Shown in pieces: positions 38,773 to 48,177 of a DNA stretch of 64,000 nucleotides. The stretch comes from Blastomussa wellsi (Eukaryota; Cnidaria; Anthozoa; Scleractinia; Plerogyridae): assembly GCA_947652115.1 (NCBI GenBank), contig OX393562.1, positions 6,782,093 to 6,846,092 on the forward strand. Direction: 5' to 3'. A model generated the notes under the pieces. That model saw only the letters and a program-made list of their open reading frames with translations. It made no database searches and was not told the origin of the DNA. The translations under genes were made by a program, and so were the position numbers. The first letter of the stretch is position 1; each line of letters starts with the position of its first letter.

Positions 38773-40020
38773 ATGGCGGTCCAAGCAAACCTTCTTCCAA
38801 CGCACACAAGAAAAATTCTCGGCGCGATGAAAGCCGAGCGCACGGTCAAGCGCATCACTTTTAATCCAAGTGAAGCCAAACCCGGCGAGACGCTGAATGT
38901 TTACGTGCCCAAGCTGAATGAGAACGATGTCCTCGTGCCAGGCTCCCTCAGTCTGCGATTCGACATCGACCTGTCGGGTGGTCACGCCGACAACTTCCTC
39001 GTTCAAAACGTCACCCGCGCTCTGGTCGAAAAAATGGTCGTGAAGTTCGGAGAAAATCTGCAGGACACGGTGGGTTATGGCTTTTACAAGATCTGGGAGG
39101 ACCTTTTCCTCTCGCAAGAAGAGCGTGACAACATGCTTCTCGAGGGCATCCAGTCTGAAGACCAATGCAAAATCCGTTCAGACTCGGGGGACAAAAAAAC
39201 TTCGGGCGTTGACGCTGAAAACGAGCTGGAAAAGGTTTTTGGGAAAAAATACCACATCCGCCTGGACCATCAGATACTGACGGACCACGGAGTATTTTAT
39301 CATAAAGCTCTCCAAAACAACCTCATTTTTGAGTTGACCCTTGCGCGTGCCGATCAGGTTGTCAGAGGCTCTGATCCCACAAAACTGGAATACATGCTGA
39401 AAAACATCCAGCTCGAGTACGAAATGATTAAAAGCGAATCCTTGGCGGACGAGGCGAGCAGTGTTTACAACAGTGGCAAGGAGTTCTTGTACGATCATGT
39501 GCACCGGGATAAGGTGGTGACCTTCAAAAAAGAAACCGACACAAGGTTGAACATCAAAATTAACCAACAAAGAAGGTCCCTGAAAGCCATTCTTCTCCTT
39601 TTCATTGAGCCTTTCGCGGGCGGTGCCAGAGATTCAGAAAAGTTCATTAACCCTGACATCGTGAAAGCCGATGTCACGGTGAACGGCGTGCCCAACATGG
39701 TCTTCAACAACGGGATCGAATTGAAAGACATGTGGCGCGAAGTTGACCGCTTTTTTGGCAAGAAAAAGAACAAAACGCAGCACATGAATATGAAAAAGTT
39801 CTACACCGGAGACAGGTTCGGGCTTCTGATCGATTTGCGCTCAATGGCGAGTCAAGAAATGCATGGAAGCGGCACGCGGCTTGTCGACTCATCAGATGGA
39901 ATACAGATTGAACTCCAGCGGAAAAAAACCGGCTCAGGCGATGTGTACTGCCACGTCTATGTTATCAGCGACTCGATGTTGGGAGTATTGAGGCAGCAAC
40001 TTGAAACTGTTCAGTATTAA
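38773..40020 (+). CDS. MCP: major capsid protein (double jelly-roll)
   Basis: 415 residues, in the size range of the Element 1 capsid protein (417). Strand-rich segments such as GSLSLRFDIDLSGG and EKMVVKFGENLQD, and the LKNIQLEYEMIKSES strand in the position of MQLQFDIELQND, support a hexon-like double jelly-roll. Sequence identity with Element 1 is low, as expected for distinct Maverick lineages. It overlaps the upstream part of the following ATPase frame by only a few codons that are probably not translated. It heads a rightward block of eight genes. No damage is seen. Confidence 0.82.
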   Translation: MAVQANLLPTHTRKILGAMKAERTVKRITFNPSEAKPGETLNVYVPKLNENDVLVPGSLSLRFDIDLSGGHADNFLVQNVTRALVEKMVVKFGENLQDTVGYGFYKIWEDLFLSQEERDNMLLEGIQSEDQCKIRSDSGDKKTSGVDAENELEKVFGKKYHIRLDHQILTDHGVFYHKALQNNLIFELTLARADQVVRGSDPTKLEYMLKNIQLEYEMIKSESLADEASSVYNSGKEFLYDHVHRDKVVTFKKETDTRLNIKINQQRRSLKAILLLFIEPFAGGARDSEKFINPDIVKADVTVNGVPNMVFNNGIELKDMWREVDRFFGKKKNKTQHMNMKKFYTGDRFGLLIDLRSMASQEMHGSGTRLVDSSDGIQIELQRKKTGSGDVYCHVYVISDSMLGVLRQQLETVQY

Positions 40021-40045
40021 TTTGAAAATTGCTCCCGTTGATATA

Positions 40046-40681
40046 ATGGACCCAAAAAGAATCCCGTTCAACGCTCTCGTCGTGGGGCCAACGAATTCAG
40101 GCAAAACAAAGTTTGTGGTGGATCAGCTCCGCGGCCCCTTCCACGGCAAGTTCGATTTCATTGCGCTCATCTGCCCGACATTCATACACAACATGGCTTT
40201 TCATCGTTTCGCTGAGAAAGACCCGCGTTTTTATGTAGTGGTTTGCAAACAGCATGAAGTTGAAGCTTGGTTGAAGCTTGTTTACTTTTTTTTGGAGGGC
40301 ACCAAGTCGCTCATTATCCTCGATGACTGCGCGGCCTCGAAAGATGTGAAAAAGCGCACAGGTGAGCTGGTCGAACTTGCATTCAGCGGTCGCCACGCAG
40401 GGATCAGCACGTGGGTGATAACCCAAAAGATGACCAGCATCACGGCCTCTTTCCGCGAAAACGTTGCGGCGCTTGTGCTTTTTTACACGCCCTCGTGGAA
40501 GACATTGAAAGCGGTTTTTGATGAATTCGCCGGCGAACTTTCTCAAGATGAATTCAAAGAACTCATTTCAAAATTGAAAAAAACACAGTTCTCTTGCCTG
40601 GTGTTCGCACTTCAGTACCCGTTTGGAATAAAATTCTTCACACCCAACAGCGTGTCCCAATTAAAAATTGAAAATGAATAA
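40046..40681 (+). CDS. ATP: FtsK/HerA-type genome-packaging ATPase (A32-like)
   Basis: 211 residues from ATG 40046 (MDPKRIPFNALVVG). Walker A is GPTNSGKT (14-21) with the normal first Gly, Walker B is SLIILDDCAAS, and a downstream STWVITQKMTSIT segment matches the sensor region of Maverick and poxvirus A32-like ATPases. It packages the genome into the capsid formed by the upstream major capsid protein. An upstream in-frame extension into the capsid gene is not chosen because the ATG at 40046 gives the normal length and follows a TTTGAAAATTG motif. Confidence 0.92.
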   Translation: MDPKRIPFNALVVGPTNSGKTKFVVDQLRGPFHGKFDFIALICPTFIHNMAFHRFAEKDPRFYVVVCKQHEVEAWLKLVYFFLEGTKSLIILDDCAASKDVKKRTGELVELAFSGRHAGISTWVITQKMTSITASFRENVAALVLFYTPSWKTLKAVFDEFAGELSQDEFKELISKLKKTQFSCLVFALQYPFGIKFFTPNSVSQLKIENE

Positions 40682-40698
40682 AAATTCACAAATATAAA

Positions 40699-41277
40699 AT
40701 GACGGACTTATCAACACTCGATGACTTGGACTTGTCGGGCTTGGACTTGCTTGAAGCTGAGGCAGTGAGCGCGCCCGCCGGCATTGTCCCCGCTGTTGTT
40801 TCAACGCAGCCTGATATCCCCGCGATGCGCGAGCAGCTGGCCGTGCTTGTGTCAACAGGAAAATCAAAAGAAGCCATCGGGCAGCAGCTTTCACACGAGC
40901 AAGTGAAACGCCTCACAGACAAAGAGGTCGAGAAATACACCAAACGCTACCAGGCTTATGTGGGCTCAAAAACAACGGACAGCTTGATCGACAGCTTCAT
41001 TTTTCTTGCAACCAAAGCGGTCGGAATGGCAGTCGACATCGACGACATCAATGCTCTGCAAAAAGATCTGAGAAACGACTGGATCATCAGCAATGAGCTC
41101 TCCAACCTGGCAGGCAGCGCCGCTTTGTATTGCGGCCGTTTTCTCGCTGTGGCCAATGCATTGTTGATCACTACAAAACACATTGATTCCAGCGGAGACC
41201 CCTCCGGAGATCCAAAAGTTTGGGACGGACAGCCTTTGCACATTGCTACTGAGGTTGACTCACCAACAAATGAATAA
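40699..41277 (+). CDS. conserved Maverick protein of unknown function
   Basis: 192 residues, mainly helical. An acidic N-terminus (DDLDLSGLDLLEAEAV) is followed by a helix-rich core: VKRLTDKEVEKYTKRYQAYV, DSLIDSFIFLATKAVGM, NELSNLAGSAALYCG and FLAVANALLITTKHID. I recall close relatives in other animal Mavericks but no characterised domain. It lies 17 bp after the ATPase stop, so the two may be co-expressed. The promoter-like aataaaaattcacaaat string before the ATG matches that before the penton gene. Confidence 0.7.
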   Translation: MTDLSTLDDLDLSGLDLLEAEAVSAPAGIVPAVVSTQPDIPAMREQLAVLVSTGKSKEAIGQQLSHEQVKRLTDKEVEKYTKRYQAYVGSKTTDSLIDSFIFLATKAVGMAVDIDDINALQKDLRNDWIISNELSNLAGSAALYCGRFLAVANALLITTKHIDSSGDPSGDPKVWDGQPLHIATEVDSPTNE

Positions 41278-41334
41278 TTACACAGAAGTTGCAAAGTAAT
41301 ATTCAGAATTGAATATTAATTTTGTTTTTATACA

Positions 41335-41823
41335 ATGGCTGAAACCGCACAAGCAAACCCCGTTGGGCAAGCACCACCGCAGACGCCGGCACCAAACCCT
41401 GTACCGCAGACGAGCCAAGTAACTTCACAAACGCCGGCAACAAAACCCAAAAATCCCAAGCGAGTGGCTGCTGGCAAAGATATTGCAAAAAGAACTCGGG
41501 AGGCCCGCGCAGCGCACAAACAAGCTTATGAAGAGAAAATAGCAAAACAATCTGCACCTGCTGTGAGGCAAGCCCCAAACCCCGTGGAAACAGAGCCCGC
41601 ACCAAAGCCTGCTGCAGAAAACGGTCTCACCACAACCCAATTGATCGCAATCGCCGGAATTGGCGTCACGCTTCTCACAACTTATGTCAAGCGTGAAGAC
41701 ATCAAGGCCTTTTTCAAAAAGAACCAGGCAACTTCTGTGGAGCAAGCCCCACACCCCACCCCCGTGGATGCGGATCCGAAACCGCGGCCGAAAAAACGTG
41801 GAATTCGGTATATGGATGATTAA
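41335..41823 (+). CDS. Pro-rich small protein with one membrane helix
   Basis: 162 residues. A Pro/Gln/Thr-rich N-terminus (PQTPAPNPVPQTSQ), a basic helix (KRVAAGKDIAKRTREARAAH), a central hydrophobic helix (TTQLIAIAGIGVTLLTTYV) and a basic Pro-rich tail (KPRPKKRGIRYMDD). The layout fits a single-pass membrane or virion protein of Mavericks. No enzymatic motif is seen. A gaattgaatattaattttg motif precedes the ATG. Confidence 0.65.
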   Translation: MAETAQANPVGQAPPQTPAPNPVPQTSQVTSQTPATKPKNPKRVAAGKDIAKRTREARAAHKQAYEEKIAKQSAPAVRQAPNPVETEPAPKPAAENGLTTTQLIAIAGIGVTLLTTYVKREDIKAFFKKNQATSVEQAPHPTPVDADPKPRPKKRGIRYMDD

Positions 41824-41921
41824 TTTTTATTTGAAGTTTTGTTTCGTCATTTCCACCCGCGCAATGGACCCACCCCAAAAAAATTCTTTTGAACTTTTAT
41901 TTTTTTTCTTACATACCAAAC

Positions 41922-42143
41922 ATGTCTGACAACAATCTCGTGAAGAACGCCATGGATGCCGCGACTCTCGTTGGCCTCTCTGCTGGAATTGGGTGGCTTG
42001 CAAAAAAAGCGTTCAAGAGAAGTTTTACAGGTGACCCAACATTTTCATTCGAAAACTATGGAATGTTCACACTTGTGATGACGGGCAGCATCTGGCTCAA
42101 GAAGTACCTGGAGGATCAGAAAATCTTACCAGACAAACTTTGA
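41922..42143 (+). CDS. 73-residue membrane-associated protein
   Basis: The start ATG at 41922 gives MSDNNLVKNAMDAATLVGLS. Two hydrophobic stretches (LVGLSAGIGWLAKKA and MFTLVMTGSIWLKKYL) suggest membrane association. It sits in the run of small Maverick genes between the Pro-rich protein and the next small gene. The family is not firmly recognised. Confidence 0.6.
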   Translation: MSDNNLVKNAMDAATLVGLSAGIGWLAKKAFKRSFTGDPTFSFENYGMFTLVMTGSIWLKKYLEDQKILPDKL

Positions 42144-42179
42144 GAAAATGATTTGAAAAATGTCGCCGATTGTATAATC

Positions 42180-42605
42180 ATGGCAAGTATCGCAATTATG
42201 GTTGGCGGGGCTGTGTTGAACGCAGCGGCTTTCATCGGCGGCAATTATCTGGCGAAGGCTTTTGGAGGCAGTGACAAGGCCGCTCTTGAAGAAAAAGAGC
42301 GCCACGACCGAGCTCTCGAGGCGTATCAAGCTGCGTACGCCAAATACTCGCGCGACCGCACCAAACTTCTCGACTGGATTGCAACAAACGAGCACATAAA
42401 AGCGGAAGCCAAGCAGAACTTCACCAACACTGACTACGCTTTCAAACTTTATAACAAGACGCATCCTGAAGAGCAAATGGCTCCTCCCAAAGAGCCGAAG
42501 TTTTCTGATTTTTATCAACCAAGCCAGCAGCAAAAAAATGGTGAACTCATGTTCGTTGGTGCCGGGGCGCTCGCTTTGGGCTACGCTGCTTTCAGGTTCT
42601 TTTAA
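42180..42605 (+). CDS. 141-residue protein with membrane helices at both ends
   Basis: From ATG 42180 (MASIAIMVGGAVLNAAAF). An N-terminal hydrophobic helix, a charged coiled-coil-like middle (EEKERHDRALEAYQAAYAKY, KRTK-type residues) and a C-terminal hydrophobic end (ELMFVGAGALALGYAAFRFF). The combination is common among small Maverick genes as I recall. The function is unknown; an internal-membrane or scaffold role is a guess. The upstream TTTGAAAAAT motif supports this start over the earlier non-ATG frame. Confidence 0.65.
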   Translation: MASIAIMVGGAVLNAAAFIGGNYLAKAFGGSDKAALEEKERHDRALEAYQAAYAKYSRDRTKLLDWIATNEHIKAEAKQNFTNTDYAFKLYNKTHPEEQMAPPKEPKFSDFYQPSQQQKNGELMFVGAGALALGYAAFRFF

Positions 42606-42626
42606 ACTTTTTTTCACCTCTTTTAT

Positions 42627-43625
42627 ATGGACACCAAACTCGCGAAGATATACTACAGCCCTGGCGGTTATTGGAAAGGCATTGCCGCCATCAAAAAACT
42701 GGCCGCGGCTGCAAAAGCCCCGGAAGACACCACAAAAAAGTGGTTGATCAAGCAAGCCCTCTGGCAGATATTCTTGCCGCCGCCGAAGCATATTCCTCGA
42801 CCGAAATTCGACGTGTCCTTACCCAACAAGGTCCACCAGGCGGACCTTCTTTTTTTGCCTCACGACAAACTGCCTCGCGGTCGCAAAGTCTGGAAATACG
42901 CGCTGAACGTTGTCGACGTGGCCAGCCGTTTCAAAGAGTCCGAACCCTTGACCTCGAAAAATTCTGATGAGGTTGCTCAGGCTTTTCAGAAAATTTACAA
43001 GCGCGGCCCTTTGAAATGGCCTGAAATGTTGCAAGTTGACCCTGGGCGCGAATTCATGGGCGACGTGACGAAAGTCATGGAAAACCACAAAACTTTCATC
43101 CGGCGCGGGCGTGTCAACATTCACCGCGATCAGGCCATTGTTGAACGTTTCAACCGCACCCTTGCCGAACGCCTGTTCGGTCACCAGTATGCCGTGGAAA
43201 TGCGGCTGCCTGAGGGCCAGCGGTCCAGGGCATGGGTGAAAAGACTTTCTGAAGTTGTTTCGGCTTTGAACAACGAGGTGACCAGCCTCATCGGAAAGAA
43301 ACCCGCTGTTGCAATCAAAGAGAAATCTGTTTATTCGAAACCTTCGACTGCTTATCACAGACCTGTTGGGAAGGATGAAAAAATCCTGCCATATCTTGTT
43401 CAGGTTCGTCATCTTTACGAACCTGGTGAGCTTGAAGGGGGGGAAAAAAGAGCCACGGATCCGATTTGGTCTTTGAAAGTTTTCACCATTGAAAAAGTTT
43501 TACAAAAACCGGATCAGCCCGTTCTGTACTATTTGCATGATGGACCCAAGCGCGGTTTTGTGCGTGAAGAGCTGATGGTTATTCCTAAAAACACCGTTCT
43601 CCCGCCGGCCAGCGTGGACAGTTGA
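42627..43625 (+). CDS. INT: retrovirus-like (RVE) integrase, intact
   Basis: 332 residues. The N-terminal part (KIYYSPGGYWKGIAAIKKLA) is the usual Maverick integrase leader. The catalytic DDE residues are Asp73 in HQADLLFLP, Asp138 in LQVDPGREFMG and Glu173 in QAIVERFNRT, with the standard spacing of about 35 between the last two. The C-terminal part is a beta-rich DNA-binding region (WSLKVFTIEKVLQK, VLYYLHDGPKRGFV); no chromodomain is present, unlike Element 1. It inserts the element with 6-bp duplications, as seen at both ends of this copy. The frame is fully open. Confidence 0.93.
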   Translation: MDTKLAKIYYSPGGYWKGIAAIKKLAAAAKAPEDTTKKWLIKQALWQIFLPPPKHIPRPKFDVSLPNKVHQADLLFLPHDKLPRGRKVWKYALNVVDVASRFKESEPLTSKNSDEVAQAFQKIYKRGPLKWPEMLQVDPGREFMGDVTKVMENHKTFIRRGRVNIHRDQAIVERFNRTLAERLFGHQYAVEMRLPEGQRSRAWVKRLSEVVSALNNEVTSLIGKKPAVAIKEKSVYSKPSTAYHRPVGKDEKILPYLVQVRHLYEPGELEGGEKRATDPIWSLKVFTIEKVLQKPDQPVLYYLHDGPKRGFVREELMVIPKNTVLPPASVDS

Positions 43626-43648
43626 ACAAACAAATGAAATTTTGAAAA

Positions 43649-43855
43649 ATGGGTCGTGGACGCAACGGTGTTATTGTTCAAACCTCAAGCAAAGGAAAAA
43701 AACGCGCCATCAAAGAGCTTTCCAATAATGCATGCTCTGTTGTTTTTCAAAAACCCTGCCCATCCTGTGAAAAGGAAGTCATTTTTCTTGATCAAGCCAT
43801 TGTGAATTATTTACAAAGTTTGGACCCGCGTGAGGTGGCTCAAACATTAAAGTGA
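43649..43855 (+). CDS. 68-residue protein with CxxC motif
   Basis: Starts MGRGRNGVIVQTSSKGKK and carries a single zinc-ribbon-like CPSCEKEVIFLDQ motif, followed by a short helix (AIVNYLQSLDP). Too short for a family assignment, though similar small genes sit beside the integrase in Mavericks as I recall. Its last 16 bases overlap the 3' end of the convergent polymerase gene. Confidence 0.55.
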   Translation: MGRGRNGVIVQTSSKGKKRAIKELSNNACSVVFQKPCPSCEKEVIFLDQAIVNYLQSLDPREVAQTLK

Positions 43856-46800
43856 ATGCCTTCCAGAAAAGCCGCCATCTCTTCGAGTTCCTCTTCTGTG
43901 AACATTTTTTCTTTGAAACCAAAAGCTTTTGTGTGGATCCCGTCATCTGCAATCCAGCGTTTTGAGTCAAACGCACACAGTGAAATCTTGTTCACGTGCA
44001 TTCCGTAAATTTCATGCCCCTCGCTCCGCAGAATGTTCATTCCATGCTTCAGCTGTTTCTTCTCGCCAAAAATCATTTCACGGTACTGCTCGTGGGAAAT
44101 GTTTTTCTTGACGACACACTTTTTGACCCCCTTCGCCTTTTTGATATTTTTTTCGTCCCCTCGGAGGATGGAATACATTTTTGACCTGAGACAGATGGCT
44201 TCCGCGATGGATGTCCCCGCGCATTCATCTTTCATTTTGCCCAAGACTTTTTTGTTCTCGTCTGAGTGAAGTGGATGGTCTTGCGGGTAATCACTCAGGT
44301 CATACATTTCTTTCGTTGTCGCGATGTCTTTGTAAACGTCTTCTGTTTCGATCTCAAGCAGAAGACTGTCCGTGTCCGTGTAAACAAGTTCACATTTTGA
44401 TCCGTACCGCTTTTTCAGGTGGTTGTAGAAAAAGTCGTACATGTGGATCTTGCTGTTGTCCAAGATCGTCATGCCCGTGTACACCGGTTTGTTCAGCACC
44501 AGCTTCCCTTTGTGCATGTGGATCCCCGCCATGTTGTTTGTGAATTGGGCGAACCTTGAGAACAACGGACTGGCAACAAATTTTCTGACTTTTTCTTTTT
44601 CTTCACTTTTCACGATTTTGATGTCCGTGCGCTTCCGCAGGTTCTCCATCGTTTTCCCGAAAACCGAGTTGTTCATCAGTTTGTAAAAGTCTTTTTCAAA
44701 AGCGCTTTTTGCTCTTTTGCGGAAATTGGTGTTCATCATGATGTACGGTTTCATCCACGGTGATTGCTCGAACTCCAGAACTTTGTGGACCTTTTTCAGC
44801 CTCATCCCCTGTTGCAGATAAAACTGCAAGTTCCTGTAGTGCACGACGTAGTTGTTTTTGTCTTCCAGTGTCAGCAGCAGTTTCTTTTCTTTTGGTGTTT
44901 TGATTTCCAGTTCGTCCATCAGACGGTGCTGGTAGTCTGACATGTCCTCTTTTTTTACCGCCTTTTTTTCCGGCGCCAGCGGATAACTGTTGTGCTCTTC
45001 ATGCAACTCCTCCGGATATTCGAGGTCAACCTCAAGAATCCAGCCGGTTTTGGCGTCTTCTTTTTTCTTCAAAATTTCTTCTTCCGTGGGCAGCACGCTT
45101 CTCCATTTGAATCCTCTCACGGGCATTGGCTGGCACATGGCCCAGCCGTAAAGGTTGTTCGCGTCGAAATACATAATACATTTTTTCGGTTTGGTCTCAT
45201 CATAGCCCTCCACTTCTGGGTTGTTGGCTCTGACATACCTTTTGCTGACATTTGAGATCCCGCCGCGCAGCCCCCTTTCCACAAAAAGATGCTTGTCAAT
45301 GTCCGTCAATAGCTCCAGCTCAATGCCAGACATTTTCAGAAGCGCGTCCCAACTCAGCCCTGGCGATGTGAAATAATTCGCCGGGTCCAGCCCGTACTGC
45401 TCTTGACACAGATCCCTGAAATTTTCAAAAACATCCGCCAGCAGTGCCACGTCTGTTTTCACATACAAGTCATGATAATCTCCCAGGTTTTTGCAGTCAA
45501 AGGCTTCCCACACTTTCTGCGCGTGCGCATATTCAGCGTCTGAAATGGCTTCGTCGTTCAGTTTGCTGTAAAACAGCTTTTTGTGCGGCAGTTTTGTCTC
45601 TTCGAACCTCTCCCATGAGTCCATGTACTCATATGGATAGATTCCTTTTTGAAACAACAACTCAACCTGGGGGCTGTCCATTGATGTTTTGGTGATTTTC
45701 AGCTTTTCTGGGGGCGTTGCTTTCACAAGCGCGTCAAGGCTTCCTTGCATGAAATTCAGACTGTCTATGAACTGCAGATTCCCCATGGAAAATGTGATGT
45801 ACTTTTCCATGTTGTTGGCCACACATTTCACATCCTTTTCCTGCTGCGCCATCGCCTGCATCAGGTGGTGCGCGTCGTAACCTCTCAGGTTGTGAAATAC
45901 AACTGGGATTTTGAAAAATTTGGGCTTCAGTTTCAGTTTTAAATTGCAATCGTTGTGCGCGGCCCCCCGGAACTTGCCTGTCACATGGCAATGGTCTTTC
46001 ACCGCGTCTCTGTATATTGGTTGGATCAACGGTTTTTTGCAGAATTGGCACTTTTCTTGTTTGTCGGCTGCTTCTTTTTGCTTTTTGTCCAACCTTTTCA
46101 TGCAAAGGCACGCAACCCTTTTTTGCACAAACCAGAAACATTTTTTGTGCACCTGTCCCAAATATTTTTCTTTTTTCCATGCAGGCAGTGAGTCAAGGAA
46201 ATTTTCTTTCGTTAGACTTTTGCCACAAATGTGACAATCTTTTGCGTTGTTGAAATTTTCCCAATCTTCCGGTTCCATTCTTATTGGTTCTTTCTCTTCC
46301 ACACTTTCTCTCAGATTTTGTTCTTCTTGCACAATGTCGCTCAGAAAATTTGCCACTGCATTTTGCCCTCTGAAAACTTTTGAATTCATTATTTCTCCAT
46401 CACTTCTCACACATATCCAGGCGTATCCACACGCTTCGTGGATTTCAGTTTTTTCTGTGTAACTTTGTTCTTGATTTTCGCACTCGCGGTATTCAATCTT
46501 TTTTACAAGCGCCTCAAAATCTGCATAAATCACGAAAGGCGCCTTCATCTGTTTTTGGAAATTTTGATACTTCAGGATGTTTTTTCCTTTTTCCGGCATT
46601 TCGATCACTGTTGGCCTGCCATTCAAACCTTCACATTGTTTTTGATGCTCCTCCAACTTTTCCTCTGTTCTGAAATGTGTAATACACATATTGCAAAAGT
46701 GCTTTTTTCCACAATGTTTTGTCTGATCATAAACCAATGCGCTCATTCGTTTGGCCCAGCAGTAATGATTGTTCTCCCCATCCACAATAATAATCAGGTT

Positions 46801-48177
46801 GATCCTTGGCACTTCATGACTTTTCTCGCTGAACCATAAACCTCCCATGAAACAGTCTTTTTCTTTGTCCCAACCATATAAATTGATTGCCAGTTTTGGA
46901 TTTTGTGCCTCAAGCTTTTTTATCTGTTTAATCGGTGTGGGGAAATCGATTCCCTTCCAATTGATTTTGTCATCAACATTTTTGTATTTGCTCGGCCTTT
47001 CTGCATGATCTTTTACAGGGAAAAGTGCTGATTTCAAAGCCCACTTCAGACATTCATTGTCCACGTTTTTCACGTTAACAATTGCTTTCTTTGCTGCAAG
47101 TTTTGGTGGAAGTGGCAACCATGTTCCTCCTTTCAGTGGTTCATATTTTGCAACATGCACATACACTTGTTTTATTTTTTCAAACACCATTTCTGAATTT
47201 TGAACTGAGACTTCCGTTTTGCTTTTTGATTCTTCAATAAATTCATTAAATTTTTCCGTGATCTCTTCTTCGTCAAATTTTTGGAAAATATACAGTTCAC
47301 TTTTGTAATACTGTTTGATTTTTTCCTTTCCACCCTCTTCTTCAGTTTTCTTTCTTGAAAACATTGTATCAAAAGAAAATAATACTTTCACCATCCTCAT
47401 CTCTTTCAACTCTTTTTTTAGCAGTTCAATGTACTTTTCACGGTACTCTTTTGCAAAAACTAAAATATCACTTGCAGCGGGGTTATAAAAATCTTTTGAA
47501 TGGGGGTTCCAACGATCTTTGTTTTTTAGGTTAAGTTCTGATACCTGCATTGACCACACGTGGAGCCATCCTCGGAAATTTGTTTCTGCCAAAACAAATC
47601 TGTCGTGAATTTTTTTTTCCTGAAATCCATTTTGCAATCCTTCCAGTAAAAGTTTCACACTTTGCAAAGAAAGTCCAGGAAAATCATCAAATAAATTTCT
47701 TGCAATCTTTTCATATTCAACAGGGTCATAATGGGTTTGGAAAAGTTTGACCCACTCTTCAGCTTCTTGAAATTTTTCTCTTTTGCTTGTACCATTTTCA
47801 TATTGATTGACAAGATTTTTGATAAATCTTTCCAATCTTTCTTGCGTCAACCGGCCTGCTGCTCTCTCTCTTTGAACAACATCAAATGCTCTTTCAATGA
47901 ATAAATTTTCTTCTTTTTCATCTTTTCTTACATATTTTTCCAAATTTATTAAATATTCAGAAATTTCTTCCCCATGAAGATATTTTTGATTTGCCCGAAG
48001 TCTTCGCAAATTTTCATTTTCAACTTGCAACCTTCCGATTGCTTCATCAAGAATATCATCTTCGCGTGCTGCTGCCATGTTCTCAGGTTCTTCAGCCCCC
48101 CTTTGCCTTTGCAAATTTTGTAGCCTTCTGATTGCAGCATCAAGAATAAGGTCATCATCATCTCGTGCTGCAGCCAT
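43840..48177 (-). CDS. PolB: protein-primed family B DNA polymerase (Element 2)
   Basis: 1445 residues from ATG 48177 (MAAARDDDDLIL); an upstream extension would need a GTG start. The N-terminus contains a direct repeat, MAAARDDDDLILDAAIRRLQ against MAAAREDDILDEAIGRLQ about 33 residues later. After a long helical region come a C2H2-type finger (FCNMC ... EEHQKQC), exonuclease I YADFEA, a zinc/HNH-like insertion (CHICGK, CQFCKK, DHCHVTGKFRGAAHNDC at about 645-745), exonuclease II FHNLRGYDAHH, exonuclease III YHDLYVKTDVALLAD, polymerase A DANNLYGW, B KLMNNSVFGKTMENL and C YTDTDS. All catalytic acidic residues are present and the frame is intact. It faces the rightward block. Confidence 0.97.
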   Translation of the reverse strand: MAAARDDDDLILDAAIRRLQNLQRQRGAEEPENMAAAREDDILDEAIGRLQVENENLRRLRANQKYLHGEEISEYLINLEKYVRKDEKEENLFIERAFDVVQRERAAGRLTQERLERFIKNLVNQYENGTSKREKFQEAEEWVKLFQTHYDPVEYEKIARNLFDDFPGLSLQSVKLLLEGLQNGFQEKKIHDRFVLAETNFRGWLHVWSMQVSELNLKNKDRWNPHSKDFYNPAASDILVFAKEYREKYIELLKKELKEMRMVKVLFSFDTMFSRKKTEEEGGKEKIKQYYKSELYIFQKFDEEEITEKFNEFIEESKSKTEVSVQNSEMVFEKIKQVYVHVAKYEPLKGGTWLPLPPKLAAKKAIVNVKNVDNECLKWALKSALFPVKDHAERPSKYKNVDDKINWKGIDFPTPIKQIKKLEAQNPKLAINLYGWDKEKDCFMGGLWFSEKSHEVPRINLIIIVDGENNHYCWAKRMSALVYDQTKHCGKKHFCNMCITHFRTEEKLEEHQKQCEGLNGRPTVIEMPEKGKNILKYQNFQKQMKAPFVIYADFEALVKKIEYRECENQEQSYTEKTEIHEACGYAWICVRSDGEIMNSKVFRGQNAVANFLSDIVQEEQNLRESVEEKEPIRMEPEDWENFNNAKDCHICGKSLTKENFLDSLPAWKKEKYLGQVHKKCFWFVQKRVACLCMKRLDKKQKEAADKQEKCQFCKKPLIQPIYRDAVKDHCHVTGKFRGAAHNDCNLKLKLKPKFFKIPVVFHNLRGYDAHHLMQAMAQQEKDVKCVANNMEKYITFSMGNLQFIDSLNFMQGSLDALVKATPPEKLKITKTSMDSPQVELLFQKGIYPYEYMDSWERFEETKLPHKKLFYSKLNDEAISDAEYAHAQKVWEAFDCKNLGDYHDLYVKTDVALLADVFENFRDLCQEQYGLDPANYFTSPGLSWDALLKMSGIELELLTDIDKHLFVERGLRGGISNVSKRYVRANNPEVEGYDETKPKKCIMYFDANNLYGWAMCQPMPVRGFKWRSVLPTEEEILKKKEDAKTGWILEVDLEYPEELHEEHNSYPLAPEKKAVKKEDMSDYQHRLMDELEIKTPKEKKLLLTLEDKNNYVVHYRNLQFYLQQGMRLKKVHKVLEFEQSPWMKPYIMMNTNFRKRAKSAFEKDFYKLMNNSVFGKTMENLRKRTDIKIVKSEEKEKVRKFVASPLFSRFAQFTNNMAGIHMHKGKLVLNKPVYTGMTILDNSKIHMYDFFYNHLKKRYGSKCELVYTDTDSLLLEIETEDVYKDIATTKEMYDLSDYPQDHPLHSDENKKVLGKMKDECAGTSIAEAICLRSKMYSILRGDEKNIKKAKGVKKCVVKKNISHEQYREMIFGEKKQLKHGMNILRSEGHEIYGMHVNKISLCAFDSKRWIADDGIHTKAFGFKEKMFTEEELEEMAAFLEGIHFNV

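Noticed and set aside
38716..39165. Longer version of the coiled-coil protein (616 residues)
   Set aside because: The extra 150 residues would be read antisense through the capsid gene and across the divergent promoter; ATG 38715 gives a sensible start.
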